Assembly (NCBI GenBank): GCA_902800305.1
Contig: CADCDP010000020.1
Span: 16,139-80,138 of the forward strand
Direction: 5' to 3'
Source of the DNA: an uncultured Bacteroidales bacterium
Lineage (GTDB): Bacteria; Bacteroidota; Bacteroidia; Bacteroidales; Bacteroidaceae
Length of the DNA stretch: 64,000 nucleotides
Part shown: piece after piece, positions 53,207-62,055 of the stretch
Layout: the number at the start of each line of letters is the position of its first letter
Position numbering within the stretch: position 1 is the first letter of the stretch
Translations under genes and position numbers: made by a program
Notes under the pieces: generated by a model
Told to the model about the DNA's origin: nothing
Seen by the model: only the letters and a program-made list of their open reading frames with translations
The model's database searches: none

Positions 53207-54433
53207 TTATTCGTGTCGGATGGCTTCAATGGGATCCATGTTGGCGGCCTTCCGAGCAGGAATGTAACCGAAGATAATACCAATGAAGGTGCAGACGGCA
53301 AAGGAAACGTAGATGGACCATGCTGGAATGCTGGATGGCATACCGAACATGGGCACGATAAATTCTCCCACAAGACTTCCTAATATGACACCTAAGAGTC
53401 CTCCGGTCAATGAAATAAGCACGGACTCAATCAGGAACTGCAAGGAGATGACCATGCCTGTGGCTCCGACTGCCATACGCAGACCTATCTCTTTGGTGCG
53501 TTCGGTGACGGATACGAGCATGATGTTCATAATGCCGATACCTGCCACAAGGAGAGAGAAAGCGGCTGCTACTACGAGAATGATGGTGACGGTGTCCATG
53601 GTGGACGACATGGTCTCCATCATTTCTGCCTGTGAACGGATGGTGAAGTCGTCCACAGCTTCAGCTTTCAGCTTATGGTTGCTACGCAGCATTTGGGTGA
53701 GTTCCTCGATGGCAGCATCTGAGAGTTCCTCGGTGAGTGCGGAGCAGACGATGGAGGAGAAATAAGTCTGGGCGGCGATACGCTTCATCACACAGGTGTA
53801 GGGCGCGATGATGACGTTGTCTTGATCCATGCCCCAAGAGTTGTAGCCCTTACTTTTCAGTACACCGACGATGCGCAAAGGGATGGACTTGAAGCGGATG
53901 TTCTTGCCGATAGCTTCGTTTTCCTTACCTTCGCCAAAGAGTTCTTTAACGATGGTTTGTCCCACCACACATACCTTGGCTGCCTTTCGGATGTCTTCTT
54001 CGTTGAAGTTGACACCCTCTTCCAAATCCCATTGCTTGATGTCGAGGTATTCAGTCGATTCGCCGTAGATGGTGCTGGTCGTATTGTTGTTGCCGTAGAT
54101 GACCTGTCCAGACGAGGTTACTTCGGGCGAAACATAGCTGACGAACTTCTTTTCGTTGAGAATGCGTTGGTAGTCAGCCATCTTGAGCGTCTGCATGGCA
54201 GAGGGGTCTTGGCGCACACCACCACGCATGTCGGCTCCTGGACGGATGGTGAGCAGGTTGGTTCCCATCGTGGAGAGTTCCTTACGGATGCTCTCCTTAG
54301 AACCTTGTCCGATGGACATCATGATGATGACGGCTGCCACACCGATGATGATGCCAAGCATGGAGAGGAACGAACGCATCTTGTTGTTCGCCACAGCGTT
54401 AATGCTGACTTTGAAAAGGTTGAGTATGTTCAT
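53207..54433 (-). CDS. MacB-like ABC transporter permease (FtsX family)
   Basis: 408 residues. N-terminal helix with KMRSFLSMLGIIIGVAAVIIMMS, periplasmic MacB_PCD domain, then the FtsX domain with three helices (VVAAAFSLLVAGIGIMNIMLVSVTERTKEIGLRMAVG). It is the membrane half of a MacB-type transporter whose ATPase is a separate gene three bases upstream. With MacA and TolC it would form a tripartite pump driving export of macrolides, peptides or lipids from the periplasm. Confidence 0.9.
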   Translation of the reverse strand: MNILNLFKVSINAVANNKMRSFLSMLGIIIGVAAVIIMMSIGQGSKESIRKELSTMGTNLLTIRPGADMRGGVRQDPSAMQTLKMADYQRILNEKKFVSYVSPEVTSSGQVIYGNNNTTSTIYGESTEYLDIKQWDLEEGVNFNEEDIRKAAKVCVVGQTIVKELFGEGKENEAIGKNIRFKSIPLRIVGVLKSKGYNSWGMDQDNVIIAPYTCVMKRIAAQTYFSSIVCSALTEELSDAAIEELTQMLRSNHKLKAEAVDDFTIRSQAEMMETMSSTMDTVTIILVVAAAFSLLVAGIGIMNIMLVSVTERTKEIGLRMAVGATGMVISLQFLIESVLISLTGGLLGVILGSLVGEFIVPMFGMPSSIPAWSIYVSFAVCTFIGIIFGYIPARKAANMDPIEAIRHE

Positions 54434-54436
54434 TGT

Positions 54437-55201
54437 TTAGTCGTCTTGAGGTTTGGGCAGAGCAGCAAGTGCTTCGGCTGCCGACTTGATGTTGGTGTTG
54501 ATGGTGTCTTCGCGAATTTTGCCATCACGCAGGTTGATGTTGCGTGAGGCATATTCGGCAATTTCGGGGTTGTGGGTCACGAAGATGATGGTGTGTCCCT
54601 CCTGATGGAGTTTCTGGAAGAGCACCAGCATCTCGAAGGACGTGCGAGTGTCGAGGTTACCCGTTGCCTCGTCTGCCAAAAGCACAGCAGGGTTGTTGAC
54701 CAAAGCTCGGGCAATGGCCACACGCTGCATCTGACCACCTGACATCTGATTGCTCTTATGGTCGAGACGGTCACCGAGTCCCACTTCTTGGAGAGCCTTC
54801 ACGGCCGCAGCACGTCGTTGGGCAGCATTATACTTGTTGTTGTACATCAGCGGTAGCTCCACGTTCTCCACGGCAGTGGTCTTGGCCAACAAATTATAGT
54901 TCTGGAACACAAAGCCAATCTTGCGGTTACGCAGTTTGGCACGCTGTTTCTTACTCATTTTGCGGACAGGGGTGCCGTCCAGGTAATATTCGCCAGAGGT
55001 GGGCGTGTCGAGACATCCCAGCTGATTGAGCAGGGTCGATTTGCCCGAACCAGACGTTCCTTGAATGGTCACGAACTCACCTTCGTAAATCTTGAAGCTG
55101 ACACCACGCAGGGCTTTTACGGTTTCGGAACCGACTTGAAAGTATCGCTTCACATTATCGAGTTCGATGACTACTTTACGTTTATCTTTCTGTTCGTTCA
55201 T
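54437..55201 (-). CDS. MacB/LolD-type ABC transporter ATPase
   Basis: 254 residues. Walker A GTSGSGKST, Q-loop in GFVFQNYNLL, signature MSGGQMQRVAIARAL, Walker B AVLLADEATGNLD and switch His in FVTHNPEI. It powers the adjacent FtsX permease. It begins in an ATGA overlap with the MacA gene. The last 20 residues (TNIKSAAEALAALPKPQDD) extend past the usual domain end. Confidence 0.93.
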   Translation of the reverse strand: MNEQKDKRKVVIELDNVKRYFQVGSETVKALRGVSFKIYEGEFVTIQGTSGSGKSTLLNQLGCLDTPTSGEYYLDGTPVRKMSKKQRAKLRNRKIGFVFQNYNLLAKTTAVENVELPLMYNNKYNAAQRRAAAVKALQEVGLGDRLDHKSNQMSGGQMQRVAIARALVNNPAVLLADEATGNLDTRTSFEMLVLFQKLHQEGHTIIFVTHNPEIAEYASRNINLRDGKIREDTINTNIKSAAEALAALPKPQDD

Positions 55202-56439
55202 CTTTTGGGGAAATTTCCGTTACCGTTAGGAGTTTTGTTACCACCGCCAAAGCCGCCGTTGCTGCCGTTAGCACCACCGTTGGCGTTTTTGTTGTTACGG
55301 TTGTTTCGTGGGCGTGGCATGAAGGGGTTAGATGTAGTCTCTTCTGCCTGTTCTTCTTCACCGCCGATAATTTCGAAGTCCGTGAGCACTTCGGTACCTG
55401 CTGCCACACCCGACACGATTTCGGTGAGCATCCCGTTACTGGTGCCCACTTCCACTTTGTGTGCCTTGAATACATTACCTTCCTTCGTCCAAACCTTGAA
55501 AGGTGCCTCCACGTCTTCTACCGTCTCCCCTTCCTGCAACAATGCTTCGTTGGGTGTGAAGCGGAGGGCACGGGCAGGAACAGCCAACACACCGTTCTTT
55601 TCCAAAGTGTAGATGGTCACGTTGGCTGTGAGTCCAGGCTTCAGTTTCAGTTGGTCGTTGGGAGCGGAGATAACCACTTCGTAGGTCACCACATTGCTTT
55701 CGGTAGTTGCTTGTTGGCGCACCTGCGTGACAGCCCCTTCAAAGGTGTCATCGGGGAAGGCATCTACCGTGAAAGTCACACGCTGTCCTTCCTTCACACC
55801 GCCGATGTCTGCCTCGTCGATGTCTGCTATCACACGCATGTCGGTCAAATCTTGGGCGATGATGAAAAGGGTGGGGGTAGTCATGGCAGAAGCTACGGTC
55901 TGTCCTTCTTCCACTTCCTTCGAAAGCACCACACCATCGATGGGTGAGGTGATGGTGGCATAGCCAAGGTTGGTCTGGGCCTTCTGTACGTTCTGCTGTT
56001 GCACCTTCACTTGCTGCAAAGCCTGTTCGTAGCTCAGTTTGGCATTCTCATAGTCGTTGGCGGAAACAAGTCCTTTGTCATAAAGTGTCTTGTAACGCTT
56101 ATAGTTAGCCGACTGGTAGTTGAGCGATGATTGTGCGTTAGAGAGATTACTCTGTGCTGATGCCAATTCAGAGAGCAAATTTGTCTTGTCAAGTTCGGCG
56201 ATGACTTGACCGCGGTGAACCTCAGAGTTGTAGTCCACGTAGATGCGGTCGATGATGCCCGACACTTGTGTACCTACTTCCACCTCCGTCACAGGTTCGA
56301 TAGTACCCGTGGCGGTGATGCTGGTGCTGATGTTCTGTTTCTCCACAGGAGAAGTGGAATAGTTTACTTTTGTTCCCTCGCTACAAGCGGCGAGTGTGGC
56401 TGCTATCATGCAGATGGCGAATATGTTGCGAAGTTTCAT
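55198..56439 (-). CDS. MacA-like periplasmic adaptor (HlyD family lipoprotein)
   Basis: 413 residues. Lipoprotein signal (ATLAACSEG, Cys about residue 19), a biotinyl-lipoyl-like part (GTQVSGIIDRIYVDYNSEVHRGQVIAELD), a long coiled-coil hairpin (about 85-150), then beta-barrel and membrane-proximal domains. The tail (about 370-413) is rich in Asn, Gly and Arg (PRPRNNRNNKNANGGANGS), which is unusual for MacA and may be flexible. It links the MacB-type ABC complex to TolC. Confidence 0.9.
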   Translation of the reverse strand: MKLRNIFAICMIAATLAACSEGTKVNYSTSPVEKQNISTSITATGTIEPVTEVEVGTQVSGIIDRIYVDYNSEVHRGQVIAELDKTNLLSELASAQSNLSNAQSSLNYQSANYKRYKTLYDKGLVSANDYENAKLSYEQALQQVKVQQQNVQKAQTNLGYATITSPIDGVVLSKEVEEGQTVASAMTTPTLFIIAQDLTDMRVIADIDEADIGGVKEGQRVTFTVDAFPDDTFEGAVTQVRQQATTESNVVTYEVVISAPNDQLKLKPGLTANVTIYTLEKNGVLAVPARALRFTPNEALLQEGETVEDVEAPFKVWTKEGNVFKAHKVEVGTSNGMLTEIVSGVAAGTEVLTDFEIIGGEEEQAEETTSNPFMPRPRNNRNNKNANGGANGSNGGFGGGNKTPNGNGNFPKR

Positions 56440-56479
56440 TGTTTTTCTTTGTATTAAGTGTGTTACACATTATTTATAT

Positions 56480-57820
56480 TTATAGACGAATATCTTCTCC
56501 TGCATAGAAGTTTAGCATGGCATAGTTGAACAATGCTGTATATTTTGTTTGGAGCAGTTGCTGCTCAGCTTGTAGCAAGTTGTTCTTGCTGGTCGTTAAC
56601 TCTACGATGTTTTTCAGTCCGAGGTTGAATTGCTCGCTGACCAAGTTGTAGCTTTCCTGCATACTTTCCACGTTGGCTTTAGCATAGATGTACTGCTGCT
56701 GCAAAGCTGTGGCGTTCAACCAAAAGTTTTCCACCGTCGAGTAAAGTTGCTTTTGTTGTTCCTGCAAATTCAACTCACTGGACTGCCGTGCATATTTTGC
56801 TTTACGGATGTTCGTTCGTGCTTGATGGTTATCGAAGATGGGCACCGAAACCGTCAAACCGAAGGAGTTGCTCATGTTGTTCTTGATTTGCTTCATAAAA
56901 GCCGTCTCTTGCCCCGACGAATTATTACTGCCGAGGCTGGCTGAGAGCGATACAGTTGGCATATAGCCAGCACGTGCCGAAGCAATGGCGATTTCCGAGG
57001 ATTCGATGTTCAGCTTACTCGACTGAATCTCTGGGCGGTTCTCCAAAGCGGCATTATACACAGCTTGTTCGTTGGGGATGGCACTAAGCACCTTTTCGTC
57101 TGAGACATCAGGAATGACCACCTCAAAGGCTTCTTCATCGTGTATTTCCAGTAACTGCTTCAGTTGTAGCTTGTAGTTGGCCAGCTGTGTCTGAGTTTGA
57201 GTCAACGAATACATATCTTGATTGACTTGTGCCTCCAGTTGTACAAGGTCAACACGAGCCAAACTACCCACCTCTACCATTGCCTGAGCGCGGTCACGCT
57301 GTAGTTCGCTGGCCTTAATGATTTCCTTGCACACTTTTACAGCCTCTGTTTCATAGAGAATCTGCACATAGAGTTGGGTTATCTGTTCTTGGATGCTGTT
57401 CGCTTGTTGTTCCACGTCCAATTCCGCCATCTGCTCGGTTAGCTTGTTCTGCTTGATGGTGTTGATGTTACGATTACCGTTCCACACAGTCCAGTTGGCG
57501 TTGATGCCGTAGGAGCCATTATACGAAACGGTGTTTTTGTTCGTTGTCATTGAACCGTTCGTCAGGTTGATGGTGGTTTCGGCAAACGGTCGCCATGACA
57601 CATTCTGATTGGTGCTGAAAGACACAGAAGGGAACAGTGCAGATTGACTCTGCAGCACATCCTCATGGTCGGATGCCACAGCTATCTTCTTTTGTTGCAA
57701 TTGGATGTTGTTGGCAAGGGCATAGTCCAGACATTCTTGAAGTGTCCAAGTCTTTTGTCCGTAAGCCAAACTACCCGTCAACAATAGCGATAGTGCGGCC
57801 ATGCAATGTTTCTTGTTCAT
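56480..57820 (-). CDS. TolC-family outer membrane efflux protein
   Basis: 446 residues with signal peptide (ending near LAYGQ). Two OEP repeats: WTLQECLDYALANNIQLQQKKIAV and the second starting at about 245 with AALENRPEIQSSKLNIESSEIAIASARAGYMP. It forms the outer-membrane channel for the MacA-MacB pump encoded downstream, and is probably the first gene of the nine-gene run. Confidence 0.92.
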   Translation of the reverse strand: MNKKHCMAALSLLLTGSLAYGQKTWTLQECLDYALANNIQLQQKKIAVASDHEDVLQSQSALFPSVSFSTNQNVSWRPFAETTINLTNGSMTTNKNTVSYNGSYGINANWTVWNGNRNINTIKQNKLTEQMAELDVEQQANSIQEQITQLYVQILYETEAVKVCKEIIKASELQRDRAQAMVEVGSLARVDLVQLEAQVNQDMYSLTQTQTQLANYKLQLKQLLEIHDEEAFEVVIPDVSDEKVLSAIPNEQAVYNAALENRPEIQSSKLNIESSEIAIASARAGYMPTVSLSASLGSNNSSGQETAFMKQIKNNMSNSFGLTVSVPIFDNHQARTNIRKAKYARQSSELNLQEQQKQLYSTVENFWLNATALQQQYIYAKANVESMQESYNLVSEQFNLGLKNIVELTTSKNNLLQAEQQLLQTKYTALFNYAMLNFYAGEDIRL

Positions 57821-57916
57821 TATTTATCTTGTTTATTCAATTCAGTGTGTTAGACCATTCTTTCTTACCAAAAGTTTAGTTCCCACGTCGGTGATTTAAC
57901 ACCAATTAAACAAAAA

Positions 57917-58374
57917 GAAAGCAGTCGGACTATAAGCCGGGTTCTGTACACACATCGTACACTATACATCGTACATTGTACATTCGTGTGTGTCTGCCAT
58001 TTATCTACGCCATGAGTCACCCCATGGCTCAAGCGTTCTACCCTCCACCGAAACAATCGGGCGGGCAACCCTTGTGGCGGTGGTTTACATGAACTTGCAG
58101 CTCCCAAGATGCACAGCCGACATGTCGCCATGCCGCTGGTGAGCTTTTACCTCACCTTCTCACCATTTCAGCCTCGACAATGGCAGTTACTAAACATTTA
58201 TCACTTGAAAAGATGACAAAACAAAAGCCAAAGTCGGGGCTGTTGTTATTTTCTTCTGCATTACTCAACCCTCACGGATTGCTTCTACATTAGGAAGTGG
58301 GATGCCCTGTGCTGCCCGGACTTTCCTCTTTCAGTTCCGAAGAACTGCCAGCGGCAGACCGTCCGGCTGCTTTC
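57917..58374 (-). ncRNA. rnpB: RNase P RNA (catalytic RNA), with an internal heptamer repeat
   Basis: On the minus strand the 5' part reads GAAAGCAGCCGGACGGTC and contains the universally conserved GGAAAGTCCGGGC. The 3' part has ACAGAACCCGGCTTATAGTC and ends CTGCTTTC, which pairs with the 5' end as helix P1. It is followed by five T. The length of about 458 nt exceeds the 350-400 nt usual for Bacteroidota; part of the excess is a heptamer repeat near the 3' end (57952-57986). It removes 5' leaders from pre-tRNAs together with RnpA. The ends are inferred from P1 pairing. Confidence 0.92.
57952..57986. repeat. Heptamer tandem repeat inside rnpB
   Basis: ACATCGT, ACACTAT, ACATCGT, ACATTGT and ACATTCG: five 7-bp units flanked by ACAC and GTGTGT, which can pair and present the array as an extra arm just before the conserved ACAGAACCCGGC 3' segment. 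Confidence 0.9.
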
Positions 58375-58379
58375 GAGTC

Positions 58380-58388
58380 GCAAAGTTA
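58380..58388 (-). promoter_or_regulatory. -7 promoter element of rnpB
   Basis: TAACTTTGC on the minus strand, six bases before the inferred RNA 5' end, exactly where a transcription start should lie. CTTG at 58412-58415 is a possible -33 element, inside the terminator of the upstream gene. Confidence 0.7.
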
Positions 58389-58402
58389 AGCATTTTTTCA
58401 AT

Positions 58403-58440
58403 AAAAAAAGACAAGCCTTTCAAAATATGACTTGTCTTTT
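58403..58440 (-). terminator. Terminator of the GH97-DUF6055 operon
   Basis: AAAAGACAAG (58406-58415) pairs with CTTGTCTTTT (58431-58440). On the minus strand a T-run of about seven follows. It lies 11 bases after the GH97 stop and overlaps the rnpB promoter region. Confidence 0.8.
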
Positions 58441-58450
58441 AAGATATTTT

Positions 58451-60526
58451 TTATTTCTTGATGAGTTTTGCCGCAAAACCGCCGCCGCTGGCCATGTGAA
58501 CCTTCACCGTTTCGTGGGTGGTGTAGGGTAGTGTGAATGTCTGTTGCCACACTTGGTAGTCGGTGGCCACCTTGTCAGCGTTGATGCCATCCATGAAAGC
58601 GGTTAACTCGTAAGTGCCAGCAGGGAGGAAATCGGCAGGAACCTCCACATCGCGGCTGTCCCAGTTCGTCTCGCCAGCCACATACCAGTTGCTGCCTTGT
58701 CGACGCGCCACGATGAGGTATTCGCCCATCTTACCACTCAGCACTTTCATCTCATCATACACCGTTGGAAGTGAGGCGATAAACTCGGTACATTCAAGTT
58801 CTTGTTCATAGATGGTAGGGTTGTCTGCCAGCATCGTGAGGGGAGAGTCATGCACGATGTAGTGAGCCAGTTGGTGGCAGCGAGTGCCCATCGTGACAGG
58901 ATTGTAATACATCGGTTGGAAGTCGGCGGCAGTGGCGTTACGCATACCGCCAGGGGTGAAATCTACAGAGCCAGCCATGCCACGGATGAAGGGGAACGTG
59001 ACATCGTAGGTGGGCATGTCCTTCGAGGGGCGGTCGTAGCTCTTACCGTTCTCCACACCCTTTTCGCGCTGAGTCCACTTCACTTCCTCCATTCCAAACA
59101 CCGCCTCGAAGTTGATGACGTTAGGCCATGTGCGTTGGATGCCTTGTGGCGCGAAGATGCCGTGATAGTCAAGCATCAAATGGCTCTGGGCGCAACGCTC
59201 GGCGATGCGGTAAATCATGTTGACACCTTCTTGGTCGTACCTGTCCAGAAAGTCCACCTTGAAGCCCTTGATGCCCATGTCGGCATATTTTCTGCAAGCC
59301 TCATCTAACTGAGCATCCAGCACATTGAACACAGTCCATAGGATGATGCCCACGTCCTTCTGCTGACCGTAGCGCACCAGTTCGGGGAGGTTGAGGTCGG
59401 GGATGACGGTGAGCATATCGCCACTCTTGGGGTCATACCAACCTTCGTCAAGAATGATGTATTCCAACCCGTGCTTGGCGGCAAAGTCTATGTAGTACTT
59501 ATAAGTCTGCTGGTTGATGCCAGCCTTAAAATCCACGCCGCTCAATCCCCAGTCGTTCCACCAGTCCCAAGCCACTTTCCCTGGCTTTATCCATGATGCA
59601 TCGCCCTTTAACCTCGAAGGAGCTGCAAGCTGATAAGCCAGCGTGTTCGTGGGCATCTCCTTGTCGTCGTGGGTGATGGCAAGCACTCGCCACGGGAAAG
59701 TCCGATTGCCTTTTCCTTTTGCAATATAGTCTTCGGTGTCAGTCACATACTTCTGCACACGCCAAGGGTAGAAGTCGAACGCTTTGGGGTATTGGGCAAA
59801 GTCGGCACGAAGCCCCTCTATGGTTCCCCCTCCTAAACGCTTTCCGCCCGTAACCCTGTCGCCTCCAGGCAAGAGGAACATACCGGGATAGTCCTCCACG
59901 TCCGTCTCAAGAATCGTCACCTTCGCCTTGCCGCAGTCGATGGTGGCAGGGAGGAAGGCTTCCAGCGGCTTGGTTTGGGACAGGGGACTCACATCGTAAG
60001 TCGCTTGGAAGGCCATCGCCTTGGGGTTCTTGGCATTGGTGGAGTAGGGCAGGTAGGCGATGTGGTCGTCGCCGAAGTTGAACGCTGCCACTTCGTTGAG
60101 CACTTTCCACTCTCGGTTGAAACCTGTGAGGAAGAAACGGTAGGCGACGCCACTGTTGTAAGCGCGGAACTCCACATTCACTCCGTTCTTGTTCTTCACA
60201 ATGACTTGGTTGTAAGCATCGTCAAACGAAGTGAACTTGTAGTTGGGCGCATCGAAATGTTCCTTCACCAATTTGGGTTTGGAAACCGTATATTGGTTCT
60301 TGCCCATCCCCTCCATGTTGAGGGCAATCGCATTATCAATCGCATAGACGATACGGTCTTTGAACAAATCCCCTTCGTAGATGATGTAGCTGAGGTTGTT
60401 ATTGTGCGTGTTGATATACACTTTGAGCACACCGTCAGGCGATGTGAGTGTCTCCTTCATGGATGTTTGTGCCTGCATCGTGAGCATGGATGCCACCATG
60501 CACAGGAAAGAAAAAAAGTGTTTCAT
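58451..60526 (-). CDS. GH97 glycoside hydrolase (alpha-galactosidase/alpha-glucosidase family)
   Basis: 691 residues with a signal peptide. An N-terminal beta-sandwich (LTSPDGVLKVYINTHNNNLSYIIY; VEFRAYNSGVAYRF) precedes a TIM barrel (WDWWNDWGLSGVDF; HGLEYIILDEGWYD; GIKGFKVDFLDRYDQEGVN) and a C-terminal beta domain. The Asp in KVDF occupies the nucleophile position of retaining GH97 enzymes such as the B. thetaiotaomicron alpha-galactosidase; inverting SusB-type glucosidases lack it. A retaining alpha-galactosidase is therefore more likely. It would work in the periplasm. Only two bases separate it from the DUF6055-like gene downstream of it in coordinates, so they share an operon. Confidence 0.85.
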   Translation of the reverse strand: MKHFFSFLCMVASMLTMQAQTSMKETLTSPDGVLKVYINTHNNNLSYIIYEGDLFKDRIVYAIDNAIALNMEGMGKNQYTVSKPKLVKEHFDAPNYKFTSFDDAYNQVIVKNKNGVNVEFRAYNSGVAYRFFLTGFNREWKVLNEVAAFNFGDDHIAYLPYSTNAKNPKAMAFQATYDVSPLSQTKPLEAFLPATIDCGKAKVTILETDVEDYPGMFLLPGGDRVTGGKRLGGGTIEGLRADFAQYPKAFDFYPWRVQKYVTDTEDYIAKGKGNRTFPWRVLAITHDDKEMPTNTLAYQLAAPSRLKGDASWIKPGKVAWDWWNDWGLSGVDFKAGINQQTYKYYIDFAAKHGLEYIILDEGWYDPKSGDMLTVIPDLNLPELVRYGQQKDVGIILWTVFNVLDAQLDEACRKYADMGIKGFKVDFLDRYDQEGVNMIYRIAERCAQSHLMLDYHGIFAPQGIQRTWPNVINFEAVFGMEEVKWTQREKGVENGKSYDRPSKDMPTYDVTFPFIRGMAGSVDFTPGGMRNATAADFQPMYYNPVTMGTRCHQLAHYIVHDSPLTMLADNPTIYEQELECTEFIASLPTVYDEMKVLSGKMGEYLIVARRQGSNWYVAGETNWDSRDVEVPADFLPAGTYELTAFMDGINADKVATDYQVWQQTFTLPYTTHETVKVHMASGGGFAAKLIKK

Positions 60527-60528
60527 GC

Positions 60529-61854
60529 TTATTTTATATGATATGTGTAGATATGTGGTTCTTCGGGTTTCTCTTGGCTGTAAGGATTGAAGGTATAGGG
60601 CTTGTATGCTCCCAAGGGATAGCCCGTCACGACGAGATACACGTCTTTCGTGTCGGCAGGGAGGGCGAGCTTTAGCGTGCCTTTCTGACCCGTGAGGATG
60701 TCGCCGTAAGTAGCTTTGGCATCTGCGTTCACCGCCACAAGGCGATAGGCATAGCCATCCTGTTTGTCGGCTCCAGCGAATTTCACCTTTGCCACCTTTT
60801 TACCCTGCGTGTCAAGCTTGATAACATTCGCACCAAACACCCCCAAGGGCTTCTGGTTGACAAACTCGCCAGCATACTTCTTGTTCATGTCATGCTTGCC
60901 GGGGAAGTCGAAGGTGAGGAGGCGAGAATAGCAGTCAACGGCTTCGCGGGCAAAGTCCTCGTTGGTGAGGTTGAACATCCGCATGTAAGTGGAAGCAGGG
61001 TCTTCGCCTGGCATCCCCTCGCGGAACACGTCGGCAATAACCGTTAGGCCGTGCTTCATGCTCCAATATTCGAGCAGATAAGGTGAGTGATAGATGTTCT
61101 CGCTATCGAGGAAACGGAGGTTGGCATGGTCGATGAAGGCTTTCCAGTGGTAATTCTCGTCGGTAGGCCATTCGGGGTTGACGTTCCAAAGCATCCATTG
61201 ACTCGTCATCTCGAAGAAACCGCCAGCCATACCACCTTTGCCCTGCTTGTCGCATGCAATCATTGATTGGAACGAGTGTCCAAGTTCGTGGGCGATGCAA
61301 TTCAGCTTCTGGTCTTGTACACGGTTGGGAGCAATCCAGAGCGCACCAATCACTCCATCGTAGTCGCCTCCGTAGGCCGTTCCTTCAAGCGAATAGTTGA
61401 GCATCACCATCATCCGATAGCGGTCGGCATTAGAGCCTGGTTTGATGAATTTGAGTTCGTTCTTGTAAAAATCGTAGAACGTCTGCAAGCGTTCGAGCAA
61501 GTTAGGGAGATTCACCTTCATGTTGTGGCCGTCGAGGTCAGGTGCCTTGCCAAGGTCTGCACCGAAGGGCTTCTCCCAAAAGACGATGATGTCGTCGGTG
61601 TAGGCACAACGGGCATAGCTCCACTTCGAGTCGGCTCGGGTGAAGTCATTCTCCTTTAAGTCTTCAGGAATGTAAATTTCCTTGCCTTTAGGGGCAGCAC
61701 AGTCAGGTTCTGCCAGCGAGGTTGATGTTTCCGTCGTGGTCACGGTGGTGGATTGGGCCTCTAACTTTGTTTGTGCTATGACCACGTTCGTATTGCCCAT
61801 AGCCAAAAGTGTGGCGACAGCAATACTCCAACAGTTTTTCATTTCTTTTTTCAT
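60529..61854 (-). CDS. Secreted DUF6055-like zinc metalloprotease
   Basis: 441 residues with a signal peptide (hydrophobic part about 10-27). The zincin motif HELGH is in NCIAHELGHSFQSM (about residue 195), and FFEMTSQWMLW may supply further active-site residues. A C-terminal beta domain follows (VAKVKFAGADKQDGYAYRLVAV). The family, DUF6055, is common in Bacteroidota, and its substrates are unknown. It precedes GH97 in the operon with two bases between them. An alternative ATG four codons downstream (61842) also gives a good signal peptide. Confidence 0.75.
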   Translation of the reverse strand: MKKEMKNCWSIAVATLLAMGNTNVVIAQTKLEAQSTTVTTTETSTSLAEPDCAAPKGKEIYIPEDLKENDFTRADSKWSYARCAYTDDIIVFWEKPFGADLGKAPDLDGHNMKVNLPNLLERLQTFYDFYKNELKFIKPGSNADRYRMMVMLNYSLEGTAYGGDYDGVIGALWIAPNRVQDQKLNCIAHELGHSFQSMIACDKQGKGGMAGGFFEMTSQWMLWNVNPEWPTDENYHWKAFIDHANLRFLDSENIYHSPYLLEYWSMKHGLTVIADVFREGMPGEDPASTYMRMFNLTNEDFAREAVDCYSRLLTFDFPGKHDMNKKYAGEFVNQKPLGVFGANVIKLDTQGKKVAKVKFAGADKQDGYAYRLVAVNADAKATYGDILTGQKGTLKLALPADTKDVYLVVTGYPLGAYKPYTFNPYSQEKPEEPHIYTYHIK

Positions 61855-61899
61855 TTTGGATTTCGTTAAAAAAGTTAGCTAATCGTAAAATTCAGTGCG

Positions 61900-61931
61900 A
61901 CAAAGTTACTGCTTTTCTTACTCTCGACAAA
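61900..61931 (-). promoter_or_regulatory. Promoter of the DUF6055-GH97 operon
   Basis: On the minus strand TTTG (61928-61931), a 19-bp spacer and TAACTTTGT (61900-61908), 46 bases before the ATG. Confidence 0.7.
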
Positions 61932-61992
61932 AAAAATACAGTTTTTTGAAAAGATTTTCCCCATTTTCTTCTCACTTTCTATTTTTATTTAC

Positions 61993-62000
61993 TACTTTTG
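61993..62000 (+). promoter_or_regulatory. -7 promoter element of the NifU-like/GGGtGRT pair
   Basis: TACTTTTG matches TAnnTTTG, 55 bases upstream of the ATG at 62056. No well-placed -33 TTTG is seen. Confidence 0.5.
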
Positions 62001-62055
62001 CAAACAGTATGAATGTGAAACACATATTTTTTAACTAATTAACAGTATTCATTTT

